From: Celeribacter arenosi
Lineage (GTDB): Bacteria > Pseudomonadota > Alphaproteobacteria > Rhodobacterales > Rhodobacteraceae
Assembly: GCF_039539485.1 (NCBI RefSeq)
Contig: NZ_BAABDF010000007.1
Location: 620,001 to 684,000 of the forward strand
Direction of reading: 5' to 3'
DNA: 64,000 bases
This document shows positions 8,386-17,065 of the stretch, in pieces; the stretch's first letter is position 1, and each line of letters begins with the position of its first letter. The position numbers were made by a program, and so were the translations under genes. The notes beneath the pieces were generated by a model. It did not search any database. It was not told the DNA's origin and saw only the letters and a list, made by a program, of their open reading frames with translations.

Positions 8386-9369
8386 ATGAGTGACACGAAT
8401 TCGTCGAAAACGACGAGGATCTGGACCATCGCGGCGATTTGCGGCGTTTTGGCCTTTTTGGCGCTATTGTTTTTGGCAAGCTATTCCACGATCGCATCCG
8501 TGATTGTCGGGGTTCTGGTAGCTTTGCTCGTGGCGATCCTGCTTTGGATCGGCTGGTACGAAGACGAGGCGTCGACAACGGTTGATCGCAGTTCTGCGGG
8601 CCACGCGAGCGCTGAGGCGACCCGTACCGGTGTCATGCACACGGCGTCTATCGGCGATGAACCCGCTTCGGCCGCGACCGAGATCGAAGTTGATCACCCA
8701 CGCAGCAAACCGCACCCCGTCGCCGAAAAAACGGCAGATGTCAGCGTGGCGCAATCTGCGCCGGTAACGGCACCCGCGGCAGAGGCAAGCGTCGCAAAGG
8801 TCGAGGCTGCGCCTGCCGCCGCACCGGTCGCAAAATCCGCAGCGGCCAAAAAGCCCGCCGCGGCAAAAGCACCTGCGAAAAAGGCAGCGGCACCCAAAGC
8901 GACCGCCTCAAAAGCGACTGCCAAGAAACCGACGGCCAAGAAAGCCGCTGCGCCGAAGACGGCAGCTGCCAAACCGGCCACCGCGAAACCTGCCACGGCT
9001 AAAACCGCTGCAGATAAGCCTGCCGCAAAAGCTGCAGCCAAACCAAAAGCTGCAGCGCCTGCACGCAAAGCAGTAGCTGCCGATGGCAAACCGGAATTCC
9101 TGTCTGCCGCTCGCGCAGGCGGTCCGGACGATCTCAAACAGATCAAAGGTGTAGGCCCGAAAATGGAGGCACTTCTTCATTCTATGGGTGTCTATCACTT
9201 CGACCAAGTTGGCGGATGGCGTGCCAAAGAGGTGAAGTGGATGGACGACAACCTCGCCGGTTTCAAAGGCCGTGTCACCCGTGACGAGTGGGTGAAACAG
9301 GCCAAGGTTCTGGCAAAAGGCGGGGAGACCGAGTTCTCCTCGAAAGTGAAAAAGGGCGGCGTCTACTGA
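8386..9369 (+). CDS. Membrane-anchored protein sharing the NuoE C-terminal helix-hairpin-helix domain
   Basis: A 327-residue protein with two N-terminal membrane helices (about 12-31 and 35-55). A very Ala/Lys/Pro-rich segment follows (about 125-230, histone-H1-like AAKKPAAAKAPAKK units), then a C-terminal domain (247-327, DDLKQIKGVGPKMEALLHS). By hand alignment roughly 50 of 73 positions match the NuoE tail. AAGGAG lies before the ATG. The copy looks like a duplication of the NuoE tail moved onto a membrane anchor. It may tether something to the inner membrane or to complex I; the function is unknown. The orientation of the tail is not decided by the sequence. Confidence 0.85.
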   Translation: MSDTNSSKTTRIWTIAAICGVLAFLALLFLASYSTIASVIVGVLVALLVAILLWIGWYEDEASTTVDRSSAGHASAEATRTGVMHTASIGDEPASAATEIEVDHPRSKPHPVAEKTADVSVAQSAPVTAPAAEASVAKVEAAPAAAPVAKSAAAKKPAAAKAPAKKAAAPKATASKATAKKPTAKKAAAPKTAAAKPATAKPATAKTAADKPAAKAAAKPKAAAPARKAVAADGKPEFLSAARAGGPDDLKQIKGVGPKMEALLHSMGVYHFDQVGGWRAKEVKWMDDNLAGFKGRVTRDEWVKQAKVLAKGGETEFSSKVKKGGVY

Positions 9370-9383
9370 CGCCGTGACGGAAG

Positions 9384-9602
9384 ATGGCAACCGAGGAAGA
9401 GATACGTCTGGCGCGAAAAGCCCGCATGGTCGGGATTGTCATAGCCGCCACGATGGTTCTCTGGCTCGGGGCCCAATGGATCGGGGGGAAGATGGAGCTG
9501 CCAACGCGGTTTGTCTTCCTCTTCGATCTGGCAGCGATCGCCGCTTTCGTGTGGTCGTTTGTAGTGATTTATCAGATCTGGCGTGCGCGCCAGCAGGACT
9601 GA
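9384..9602 (+). CDS. Small two-helix membrane protein, DUF5337 type
   Basis: A 72-residue protein with a charged N-terminus (EEEIRLARKARM), two hydrophobic helices (about 16-34 and 42-64) and a basic end (WRARQQD). It resembles the small DUF5337 proteins found inside nuo operons of Rhodobacterales. No catalytic residues are visible. The gene starts 14 bases after its neighbour and ends 14 bases before nuoF, so it is surely co-transcribed. It is plausibly a supernumerary or assembly factor of complex I, but that is inference from position. Confidence 0.8.
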   Translation: MATEEEIRLARKARMVGIVIAATMVLWLGAQWIGGKMELPTRFVFLFDLAAIAAFVWSFVVIYQIWRARQQD

Positions 9603-9616
9603 AGGGATAACGGGCG

Positions 9617-10915
9617 ATGCTCAAGGATCAGGATCGGATCTTTACCAATATCTACGGGATGCATGAGCGCACTTTGAAAGGCGCCAAAGCCCGTGGGCAT
9701 TGGGATGGGACAGCGGGCATCATCGCCAATGGTCGCGACTGGATCGTCGACCAGATGAAGGCATCCGGCCTGCGCGGTCGTGGCGGCGCGGGTTTCCCGA
9801 CCGGTCTCAAATGGTCCTTTATGCCCAAGGAAACGGATGGTCGCCCGTCCTACCTCGTGGTGAACGCCGACGAATCCGAGCCGGGCACCTGTAAAGACCG
9901 CGAAATTATGCGCCACGATCCGCATACGCTGATTGAGGGTTGTCTCATCGCGTCCTTCGCGATGGGGGCAAATGCGGCCTACATCTATCTGCGCGGCGAA
10001 TACATCCGCGAACGTGAAGCGCTTCAGGCCGCGATCGACGAGGCCTATGATGCGGGACTTCTCGGACCGAATGCCGCGAAATCCGGCTGGGATTTCGACC
10101 TCTACCTGCACCACGGAGCGGGGGCCTACATCTGCGGGGAAGAAACCGCGCTGATCGAGAGCCTTGAGGGCAAAAAGGGTATGCCGCGGATGAAACCGCC
10201 GTTTCCCGCCGGTGCCGGCCTTTATGGCTGCCCGACGACTGTGAACAATGTTGAATCCATCGCCGTTGTGCCCACGATCCTGCGTCGTGGCCCCGAGTGG
10301 TTTGCAGGCTTTGGTCGCCCCAATAACGCGGGCACCAAACTCTTTGCGATCTCCGGCCATGTGAACAACCCCTGCGTTGTCGAAGAAGCGATGAGCATTT
10401 CCTTCGAAGAGCTGATCGAAAAGCATTGCGGCGGTATTCGCGGCGGCTGGAGCAACCTGCAGGCCGTGATCCCCGGTGGTTCTTCCGTGCCCTGTGTGCG
10501 CGGTGAGGACATGAAAGACGCGATCATGGACTTTGATTACCTGCGTGGCGAACTGGGCTCCGGCCTTGGCACCGCTGCGGTGATCGTCATGGACAAGAAC
10601 GTCGACATCATCAAAGCGATCTGGCGTCTTGCCGCTTTCTACAAACATGAAAGCTGTGGCCAGTGTACGCCGTGCCGCGAAGGCACCGGCTGGATGATGC
10701 GCGTCATGGACCGCCTTGTGCGCGGCGAGGCGGAGCTCGAAGAGATCGACATGCTCTGGGATGTCACAAAACAGGTCGAAGGGCACACGATCTGTGCGCT
10801 CGGCGATGCTGCGGCGTGGCCAATTCAGGGTTTGATCAAGAATTTCCGTGGCGAGATCGAAGACCGGATCAAGGCACAGAAATCCGGTCGCATCAGCGCA
10901 GTGGCCGCGGAGTAA
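9617..10915 (+). CDS. nuoF: NADH-quinone oxidoreductase subunit F (NADH and FMN binding)
   Basis: The 51-kDa subunit where NADH is oxidised, 432 residues. The FMN/NADH glycine-rich loop is GLRGRGGAGFPTGLKW (about residues 52-67), with a second loop GAGAYICGEETALIES. The [4Fe-4S] N3 ligands are Cys347, Cys350, Cys353 (SCGQCTPCREGTGW) and Cys393 (HTICALGDAAAWP). The start is ATG 9617. It is separated from nuoE by two extra genes and from nuoG by two more. Confidence 0.97.
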   Translation: MLKDQDRIFTNIYGMHERTLKGAKARGHWDGTAGIIANGRDWIVDQMKASGLRGRGGAGFPTGLKWSFMPKETDGRPSYLVVNADESEPGTCKDREIMRHDPHTLIEGCLIASFAMGANAAYIYLRGEYIREREALQAAIDEAYDAGLLGPNAAKSGWDFDLYLHHGAGAYICGEETALIESLEGKKGMPRMKPPFPAGAGLYGCPTTVNNVESIAVVPTILRRGPEWFAGFGRPNNAGTKLFAISGHVNNPCVVEEAMSISFEELIEKHCGGIRGGWSNLQAVIPGGSSVPCVRGEDMKDAIMDFDYLRGELGSGLGTAAVIVMDKNVDIIKAIWRLAAFYKHESCGQCTPCREGTGWMMRVMDRLVRGEAELEEIDMLWDVTKQVEGHTICALGDAAAWPIQGLIKNFRGEIEDRIKAQKSGRISAVAAE

Positions 10916-10923
10916 TTACACCG

Positions 10924-11424
10924 ATGCAACAAGCCACCCACCATATTGCGGAACTCAACGTCGGGCGTCTCATCGCCCCGACGGATGATCCGCGCGTGGG
11001 TGAGTTCATGGAAAGCCTCGACCGCATCAATAGCCTGGGTAAACGCATGCCGGGTTTTGTGTGGATGATGGAGGGCTCCGGAGAACCGGGCACCGGGAAC
11101 ACGGCGGCAAAGATTGACGGAGACCCACAGTTCGTTTCGAATCTGACTGTGTGGGAAGATGTCGCCACGCTCGAAAATTTCGTGTTCAACACGGTGCACA
11201 AACAGTTTTACGACCGCCGCGAAGAGTGGTTCGAGGTGCTGGGAAAACAGCATTTCGTCATGTGGTGGATCGAAAAAGGGCATAAGCCCACCTTGGACGA
11301 GGCGCTCGAACGTCTTGCCTACAAAGAAAAACATGGGGACACCGACCACGCCTTTGGCTGGTCGTATCTGAAAGAGGCCAAACTTTTCCGTGAGAAAAGT
11401 TGTCGGCCGATAGCGGCGGAGTAG
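10924..11424 (+). CDS. DUF3291-family protein
   Basis: A 166-residue soluble protein of the DUF3291 type, related in layout to small monooxygenase-like alpha/beta barrels. It has LTVWEDVATLENFVF, then HKQFYDRREEWFEVLGK, WWIEKGHKPTLDEALERL and HGDTDHAFGW, with conserved His and Trp residues. ATG 10924 is 9 bases after the nuoF stop. A longer open frame upstream overlaps nuoF and is rejected. No function is known to me. Its place between nuoF and nuoG suggests a link with the NADH-dehydrogenase module. Confidence 0.8.
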   Translation: MQQATHHIAELNVGRLIAPTDDPRVGEFMESLDRINSLGKRMPGFVWMMEGSGEPGTGNTAAKIDGDPQFVSNLTVWEDVATLENFVFNTVHKQFYDRREEWFEVLGKQHFVMWWIEKGHKPTLDEALERLAYKEKHGDTDHAFGWSYLKEAKLFREKSCRPIAAE

Positions 11425-11430
11425 TCCCGA

Positions 11431-11829
11431 ATGAAATTTGTAAAACCCCTTATCCTCTCTCTGTTTCTCGCCTCGCCGGCTGCGGCGCTGGCGCCATTGC
11501 ACGATGTTAAGGAAATCGACGACCAGATGATGGCAATCGCCATCGCCATCGAGGTGAGCGACAAATGCGGCTCCATTGCCCCGCGCACTCTCAAGGGATT
11601 GGGCTTTCTGTGGTCGTTGAAAGATAAGGCATCGAAGATGGGGTATTCGGATGATGAAATCCGCAACTACATCGACAGCGATGCGGAACAGGCGCGGATG
11701 CGCGAAAAGGCCTATGCCTATGCCCGCAATGCAGGGTTTGATCCGACCAAAGTGTCGGGTCTCTGTGCTCTGGGTAAAAGCGAAATCGAAAAGGGCAGCC
11801 TGATCGGCTCGTTCTTGCGTTTGAAATGA
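11431..11829 (+). CDS. Secreted DUF5333-family protein
   Basis: A 132-residue protein with a clear Sec signal peptide (MKFVKPLILSLFLASPAAAL, cleavage near residue 19). It is followed by a helical domain with two cysteines (Cys50 and Cys111) that could form a periplasmic disulfide. The motif SDAEQARMREKAYAYARNAG matches the DUF5333 proteins of Rhodobacterales. It starts 7 bases after the previous stop, inside the nuo block. Function unknown. A periplasmic partner of complex I assembly is only a guess. Confidence 0.8.
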   Translation: MKFVKPLILSLFLASPAAALAPLHDVKEIDDQMMAIAIAIEVSDKCGSIAPRTLKGLGFLWSLKDKASKMGYSDDEIRNYIDSDAEQARMREKAYAYARNAGFDPTKVSGLCALGKSEIEKGSLIGSFLRLK

Positions 11830-11941
11830 ATTTGATCGCCGATTTGGCGGTTGACGATGACAGGGGCGTGCAGGACACGCTCAAGGACAAGATGAGGGGG
11901 GCGGCGCGCCGCCGCCCTCGCGCAACACAGGTGAATTGACC

Positions 11942-13966
11942 ATGGCAGATACGCGCAAAATCATTATCGACGGGGGCGAGGTCGAAGTCGATCCGGCCAT
12001 GACGATCCTTCAGGCCTGTGAAGTGGCCGGGATCGAAGTGCCGCGCTTTTGCTACCACGAACGTCTCTCGATCGCGGGCAACTGCCGTATGTGCCTTGTT
12101 GAAGTGGTCGGCGGCCCGCCCAAACCTGCGGCCTCCTGTGCGATGCAGGTCAAGGATCTGCGTCCCGGTCCGGAAGGCCAGCCGCCGGTCGTAAAGACCA
12201 ATTCGCCCATGGTGAAAAAGGCGCGCGAGGGGGTGATGGAATTCCTACTCATCAACCACCCACTTGATTGCCCGATCTGTGACCAAGGGGGCGAATGCGA
12301 CCTGCAGGATCAGGCCATGGCCTACGGCGTTGATTTCTCGCGTTTCCGCGAGCCAAAGCGTGCAACCGAGGATCTCGATCTCGGGCCGCTGGTGGGAACG
12401 GCAATGACGCGCTGCATTTCCTGCACGCGCTGCGTGCGGTTCACCACCGAGGTCGCGGGCATCACCCAGATGGGCCAAACCGGTCGCGGCGAAGATTCCG
12501 AGATCACAACCTATCTCAACCAGACACTCGCCTCGAACCTGCAGGGTAACATCATCGACCTATGCCCGGTCGGCGCATTGACGTCGAAACCCTACGCCTT
12601 CACCGCGCGTCCGTGGGAGTTGACCAAGACCGAAACCATCGACGTGATGGACGCGCTCGGCTCCAACATTCGCGTGGACACCAAGGGTCGCGAAGTGATG
12701 CGCATCCTGCCACGCAACCACGACGGCGTGAATGAGGAATGGATTTCCGACAAAACGCGCTTTGTCTGGGACGGTCTGCGACGTCAGCGACTGGATACTC
12801 CTTACATCCGCAAAGACGGTAAGCTGCAAAAAGCCACGTGGTCAGAGGCGCTCGGAGCCGCTGCTACTGCGATGAAGGGCAAAAAAGTCGCCGGTCTTGT
12901 TGGCGATCTGGTTCCGACAGAAGCGGCCTTCGCGCTCAAGACTATGGTTGAAGGTCTGGGTGGTTCCGTCGAATGTCGTGTGGACGGCGCGAAACTGCCC
13001 GCCGACAATCGTTCGGCCTATGTCGGCACAGCAACCATCGACGATATCGATAGCGCGGATATGATCCAGCTCATCGGCACCAACCCGCGCGATGAAGCGC
13101 CGGTGCTGAATGCGCGCATCCGCCGTGCATGGGCACGGGGTGCTGTTGTCGGGCTGATTGGCGAAGCCGTTGATCTTACGTATGAATACGTACATGTCGG
13201 CACAGACCGCGCCTCCCTGATCGACACCGCCGCCAAAGAGATTTCGGCCGCGACACGGGATGGCAAGAAGACACTCGTCATCATCGGGCAGGGCGCTCTC
13301 ACCGAGGCAGATGGCGAAGCCGTTCTGTCACAGGCGATGAAACTGGCCGAAAATGCCGGCGCTAAATTCATGGTTCTGCACACCGCCGCCGGCCGCGTTG
13401 GCGCGATGGATGTTGGTGCGACAACCGATGGCGGAATGACGGCTGCGCTCAAAGGGGCGGAAGTGATCTACAACCTCGGCGCAGACGAAGTTGAAATCGC
13501 GCCAGGTGCCTTTGTGATCTACCAGGGCTCGCACGGCGACCGTGGCGCACACCGCGCAGACATTATTCTGCCCGGCGCAGCCTATCCCGAAGAGGCCGGC
13601 CTGTTTGTGAACACCGAAGGTCGCCCGCAACTCGCGCTGCGCGCATCGTTCCCTCCGGGTGATGCGAAAGAGAATTGGGCGATTTTGCGCGCCCTGTCCG
13701 CAGAAGTCGGCCAGACTTTGCCCTATGACAACCTCGCCGGTTTGCGCCGCGCCCTCGTAGACGCCGTGCCGCATCTGGGCGCTATCGACGAAGTGCCGCA
13801 AAACGCATGGACACCGATCAAGGAGTCCAAGCCGGCCAAGGCGACGCTGCGCAACGCAGTGAAAGATTTCTACCTCACCAACCCGATTACACGGGCAAGC
13901 CAACTGATGGCCGAACTCTCGGCGATCGCAAAAGCGCGCCGTGAAGAGGCGATTGCGGCCGAGTGA
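11942..13966 (+). CDS. nuoG: NADH-quinone oxidoreductase subunit G
   Basis: The 75-kDa iron-sulfur subunit, 674 residues. The N-terminal [2Fe-2S] N1b ligands are Cys37, Cys48, Cys51 and Cys66. The N5 motif is HPLDCPICDQGGECDLQDQ, with one His and three Cys. The N4 motif is RCISCTRCVRF with the later CPVGALT. A molybdopterin-oxidoreductase-like domain without metal centre follows. ATG 11942 is used, with AGGTGA just upstream; an in-frame TTG two codons earlier is less likely. The stop overlaps the next ATG (TGATG). Confidence 0.96.
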   Translation: MADTRKIIIDGGEVEVDPAMTILQACEVAGIEVPRFCYHERLSIAGNCRMCLVEVVGGPPKPAASCAMQVKDLRPGPEGQPPVVKTNSPMVKKAREGVMEFLLINHPLDCPICDQGGECDLQDQAMAYGVDFSRFREPKRATEDLDLGPLVGTAMTRCISCTRCVRFTTEVAGITQMGQTGRGEDSEITTYLNQTLASNLQGNIIDLCPVGALTSKPYAFTARPWELTKTETIDVMDALGSNIRVDTKGREVMRILPRNHDGVNEEWISDKTRFVWDGLRRQRLDTPYIRKDGKLQKATWSEALGAAATAMKGKKVAGLVGDLVPTEAAFALKTMVEGLGGSVECRVDGAKLPADNRSAYVGTATIDDIDSADMIQLIGTNPRDEAPVLNARIRRAWARGAVVGLIGEAVDLTYEYVHVGTDRASLIDTAAKEISAATRDGKKTLVIIGQGALTEADGEAVLSQAMKLAENAGAKFMVLHTAAGRVGAMDVGATTDGGMTAALKGAEVIYNLGADEVEIAPGAFVIYQGSHGDRGAHRADIILPGAAYPEEAGLFVNTEGRPQLALRASFPPGDAKENWAILRALSAEVGQTLPYDNLAGLRRALVDAVPHLGAIDEVPQNAWTPIKESKPAKATLRNAVKDFYLTNPITRASQLMAELSAIAKARREEAIAAE

Positions 13967-14403
13967 TGACGCGTCGGGCACACATATCGCTTCGCGCCAT
14001 CTGTGGATCGGCTTTGGTTGCTTGCACGACGCTGGCAGCCTGCGCCATGTCGACGGAACCGGATGTCGAGGCAGGCCCCGTGAGCGCGCCCAAAAGCGCG
14101 CGCTTCACGGTTGTCGAAGTGCTGCCCTTTGACGATGAATTGGTGAATATTTTCCTGGAAGGGCGCGGCTTTTTGCGCAAGGAACACATGGATGCTTTTA
14201 GCGAATGCGCGGCCGCCGGCTATGCGCAATCGCAAGGACTTGGATTTGCCCGTCATCTGCGGACAAATCTTTCGAATGAGGGTGGAATTTGGCGCGCGGA
14301 TGCTGTTTACACCATCTCGCCAGCACTCCCCGTGGGACAGCACGTCATCGACGCAGAAACGATGGTGGAAAGTTGCGCGGACAGACGAATACCGACGGTG
14401 TGA
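13966..14403 (+). CDS. Small predicted lipoprotein between nuoG and nuoH
   Basis: A 145-residue protein starting with a basic signal sequence and a lipobox LAAC near residues 23-26, so probably a lipid-anchored periplasmic protein. The mature part (EVLPFDDELVNIFLEGRGF, later FSECAAAGYAQSQG) has two further cysteines and no family I recognise. ATG 13966 overlaps the nuoG TGA; a GTG three bases earlier is an alternative start. Nuo operons of Rhodobacter relatives are known to carry unidentified frames, so this may be one of them. Confidence 0.65.
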   Translation: MTRRAHISLRAICGSALVACTTLAACAMSTEPDVEAGPVSAPKSARFTVVEVLPFDDELVNIFLEGRGFLRKEHMDAFSECAAAGYAQSQGLGFARHLRTNLSNEGGIWRADAVYTISPALPVGQHVIDAETMVESCADRRIPTV

Positions 14404-14414
14404 GAGGCTAAATC

Positions 14415-15455
14415 ATGGTCGAATTTTTCACGACAACAAATCTGGGGATCGCGCTGCTTGTGCTCGGTCAGTGCCTCTTGGTGCTGCTCCCGCTCTTTGT
14501 AGCGCTCGCCTTCCTGATGTACGCCGACCGCAAAGTCTGGGCTGCTGTCCAGATGCGCAAAGGGCCGAACATCGTAGGTGTCTTTGGTCTGTTGCAGTCT
14601 TTCGCGGACTTTATCAAATACATCGTCAAAGAAGTCGTGGTGCCTGCGGGCGCTGACAAATTCGTCTTCTATCTTGCGCCGATGATTACCTTTGTCACCG
14701 CCTGTATCGCCTGGGTTGCGATCCCGTGGAACGACGGGTGGGTGATCGCGGATCTCAATGTCGCTATTCTCTACATCTTCGCGATCTCATCGCTGGAAGT
14801 GTACGGCGTGATCATGGGGGGCTGGGCTTCGAACTCGAAATATCCGTTCCTCGGGTCGCTTCGCTCTGCCGCGCAGATGATTTCCTATGAGGTGTCGATC
14901 GGTCTCATCATCATCGGTGTGATCATTTCGACCGGTTCTCTGAACTTCGGGGACATTGTCGCCGCGCAGGATGGCCGCTTCGGCATCTTCTCGTGGTACT
15001 GGATCCCGCATTTCCCGATGGTTGTGCTGTTCTTCGTCTCCGCGCTCGCGGAAACCAACCGCCCTCCATTCGATCTGCCAGAAGCTGAATCCGAACTCGT
15101 TGCAGGCTATCAGGTTGAATACTCTTCGACGCCGTTCCTCCTGTTCATGATGGGCGAACTCATGGCCGTCGTGCTTATGTGTGCTCTCGTCAGCCTGTTG
15201 TTCTTTGGTGGCTGGCTGTCGCCCATTCCCGGCCTGCCTGATGGCATCCTGTGGCTCATCCTCAAAATGGGCTTCTTCTTCTTCATCTTCTCGATGGTCA
15301 AAGCCATCGTGCCGCGCTACCGCTACGACCAACTCATGCGGATCGGTTGGAAAGTGTTCCTGCCTATGTCGCTTGCCTGGGTCGTTCTCGTAGCATTTTT
15401 CGCTCAATTTGGCGCTTTCGGCGGGGCTTATGCCCGCTGGGCTCTGGGAGGTTAA
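14415..15455 (+). CDS. nuoH: NADH-quinone oxidoreductase subunit H
   Basis: Membrane subunit that contacts the quinone channel, 346 residues with about eight membrane helices. Typical signatures are the first-loop AVQMRKGPNIVGVFGLLQSF, and ETNRPPFDLPEAESELVAGY, the acidic loop conserved in all ND1/NuoH proteins. ATG 14415 lies 11 bases after the lipoprotein stop. nuoI follows after three bases. Confidence 0.97.
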   Translation: MVEFFTTTNLGIALLVLGQCLLVLLPLFVALAFLMYADRKVWAAVQMRKGPNIVGVFGLLQSFADFIKYIVKEVVVPAGADKFVFYLAPMITFVTACIAWVAIPWNDGWVIADLNVAILYIFAISSLEVYGVIMGGWASNSKYPFLGSLRSAAQMISYEVSIGLIIIGVIISTGSLNFGDIVAAQDGRFGIFSWYWIPHFPMVVLFFVSALAETNRPPFDLPEAESELVAGYQVEYSSTPFLLFMMGELMAVVLMCALVSLLFFGGWLSPIPGLPDGILWLILKMGFFFFIFSMVKAIVPRYRYDQLMRIGWKVFLPMSLAWVVLVAFFAQFGAFGGAYARWALGG

Positions 15456-15458
15456 CAC

Positions 15459-15950
15459 ATGGCTCTCGACTACACCCGTGCCGTGAAATATTTCCTGATG
15501 ACCGACATCATTGCCGGTTTCAGAGTTGGGCTGAAATACTTCTTCGCGCCCAAGGCCACGATCAACTACCCGCACGAAAAGGGGCCTTTGTCTCCGCGTT
15601 TTCGTGGCGAGCACGCTCTGCGCCGGTATCCAAACGGCGAAGAACGTTGCATCGCGTGCAAACTCTGCGAGGCGATTTGCCCCGCTCAGGCGATTACTAT
15701 CGATGCCGAACCACGCGAAGATGGCTCGCGCCGCACCACGCGCTACGACATTGATATGACAAAATGCATCTACTGCGGATTCTGTCAGGAAGCCTGTCCG
15801 GTCGACGCCATCGTTGAGGGGCCGAATTTCGAATTCGCGACCGAGACCCGCGAAGAGCTTTTCTACGACAAAGCCAAGCTTCTCGAGAATGGCGAACGTT
15901 GGGAAGCGGAAATCGCGCGCAACCTCGAACTCGATGCGCCGTATCGCTAA
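15459..15950 (+). CDS. nuoI: NADH-quinone oxidoreductase subunit I (two [4Fe-4S] clusters)
   Basis: Ferredoxin-like 23-kDa subunit carrying clusters N6a and N6b, 163 residues. The two CxxCxxCxxxCP motifs are CIACKLCEAICP (Cys64, 67, 70, 74) and CIYCGFCQEACP (Cys103, 106, 109, 113). The amphipathic N-terminal stretch (YFLMTDIIAGFRVGLKYFF) lies on the membrane arm in known structures. The spacing to its neighbours is a few bases on each side. Confidence 0.97.
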   Translation: MALDYTRAVKYFLMTDIIAGFRVGLKYFFAPKATINYPHEKGPLSPRFRGEHALRRYPNGEERCIACKLCEAICPAQAITIDAEPREDGSRRTTRYDIDMTKCIYCGFCQEACPVDAIVEGPNFEFATETREELFYDKAKLLENGERWEAEIARNLELDAPYR

Positions 15951-15959
15951 GGAAACCCG

Positions 15960-16367
15960 ATGAACGATTTTGCCAAGATGTTCGGACAGATGATGGAGCA
16001 AGGCCAGAAGATGGCCGCTGCCTTCAACCCGTCCATGACGACGTTCACGCCGCCGGAACTGGATAAATTTTTCCCGTCCATGTCGCGCGAACAGATGGAC
16101 ATGCTTTGGGGCAATACGTTCAATCCTGACGGGCTCGATACGAAAACGAGACTGCTTGTCGTGCTGGCCGGTTTGACCGCGCAGGGTGCTCAGGCAGAAG
16201 CGCCCATTAAGATGACAGTGCGCAACGCCATCAAGGCGGGTGCGACCGAAAAAGAAGTAGCGGAAGTGATCTACCAGATGTCCATGCTCGGTGGCCTGCC
16301 TGCTATGTCCAAGGCGCTCGATCTCGCCAAAGAGGTCTTTGCCGAACGTGAGGAGGGCAGCGAATGA
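15960..16367 (+). CDS. Carboxymuconolactone-decarboxylase-like (AhpD-fold) protein without catalytic Cys or His
   Basis: A 135-residue, all-helical protein. The second half matches the CMD/AhpD family pattern (TRLLVVLAGLTAQG, then VRNAIKAGATEKEVAEVIYQ and GGLPAMSKALDLAKEVF). The translated protein has no Cys and no His at all. The AhpD CxxC redox pair and the catalytic residues of true decarboxylases are therefore missing, so an enzymatic role is doubtful. It lies between nuoI and nuoJ, overlapping nuoJ by 4 bases (ATGA). A structural or assembly role for complex I is possible. Confidence 0.75.
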   Translation: MNDFAKMFGQMMEQGQKMAAAFNPSMTTFTPPELDKFFPSMSREQMDMLWGNTFNPDGLDTKTRLLVVLAGLTAQGAQAEAPIKMTVRNAIKAGATEKEVAEVIYQMSMLGGLPAMSKALDLAKEVFAEREEGSE

Positions 16368-16978
16368 CTGTCGCTGATATCGCATTCTACCTATTTGCTA
16401 TCCTGATGATCGGCGCAGGCCTGTTCACGGTTGTGTCCCGAAATCCGGTCCACTCGGTGCTCTGGCTGATCCTGACCTTCCTGTCGGCTTCCGGTCTTTT
16501 CGTCCTGCTGGGCGCGGAGTTCGTCGCGATGCTTTTGATCATCGTCTACGTCGGGGCCGTGATGGTTCTTTTCCTGTTTGTCGTCATGATGCTGGACGTC
16601 GATTTTGCCGAACTCAAAGCGGGCATGGCGCGCTATCTGCCCTTCGCGCTGTTGATCGGTGTGGTGATCCTGATGCAGCTGGCGCTGGCATATGGCGATT
16701 GGACTGCGGCCGAAGGGGCACAAGCCCTGCGTAGATCGGTCACCCCCGATGCCGCCGAAATCCACAACACCGCGGCGATCGGTCAACTCATGTACGACGA
16801 CTACCTGATGTTGTTCCAATTGGCGGGTCTGATCCTTCTGGTCTCCATGATCGGTGCGATTGTTCTGACCCTTCGCCACAACCCGAACGTCAAACGCCAG
16901 AACGTGCTCAAACAGATGTACCGCGATCCGGCGAAAGCCATGGAAATGAAAGACGTGGAACCGGGGCAGGGGCTGTAA
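16364..16978 (+). CDS. nuoJ: NADH-quinone oxidoreductase subunit J
   Basis: Membrane subunit J of complex I, 204 residues with five predicted helices. The conserved third-helix region is VAMLLIIVYVGAVMVLFLFV, containing the Glu/Tyr/Gly pattern of ND6-type subunits. The C-terminal tail (KRQNVLKQMYRDPAKAMEM) is polar and longer than in many homologues. It is translationally coupled to the CMD-like gene upstream. Confidence 0.95.
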   Translation: MTVADIAFYLFAILMIGAGLFTVVSRNPVHSVLWLILTFLSASGLFVLLGAEFVAMLLIIVYVGAVMVLFLFVVMMLDVDFAELKAGMARYLPFALLIGVVILMQLALAYGDWTAAEGAQALRRSVTPDAAEIHNTAAIGQLMYDDYLMLFQLAGLILLVSMIGAIVLTLRHNPNVKRQNVLKQMYRDPAKAMEMKDVEPGQGL

Positions 16979-17001
16979 GTCGGCCCAGGCCACGATTTAA
17001 C

Positions 17002-17017
17002 GGGCGGTGGACCGCCC
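17002..17017. other. Small perfect hairpin between nuoJ and nuoK
   Basis: Within the 87-base nuoJ-nuoK gap, GGGCGGT (17002-17008) pairs with ACCGCCC (17011-17017). No T run follows, so it is not a standard terminator. It may be an RNA-processing or stability element within the long transcript. Confidence 0.35.
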
Positions 17018-17065
17018 TGACACAAAAGCCGCACCAAGCGGCAAAACAAAGAACCGAGGGACGAC

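Noticed and set aside
10663..10923. N-terminal extension of the DUF3291 gene into nuoF
   Set aside because: It overlaps the cysteine-rich end of nuoF in another frame; ATG 10924 gives the family length.
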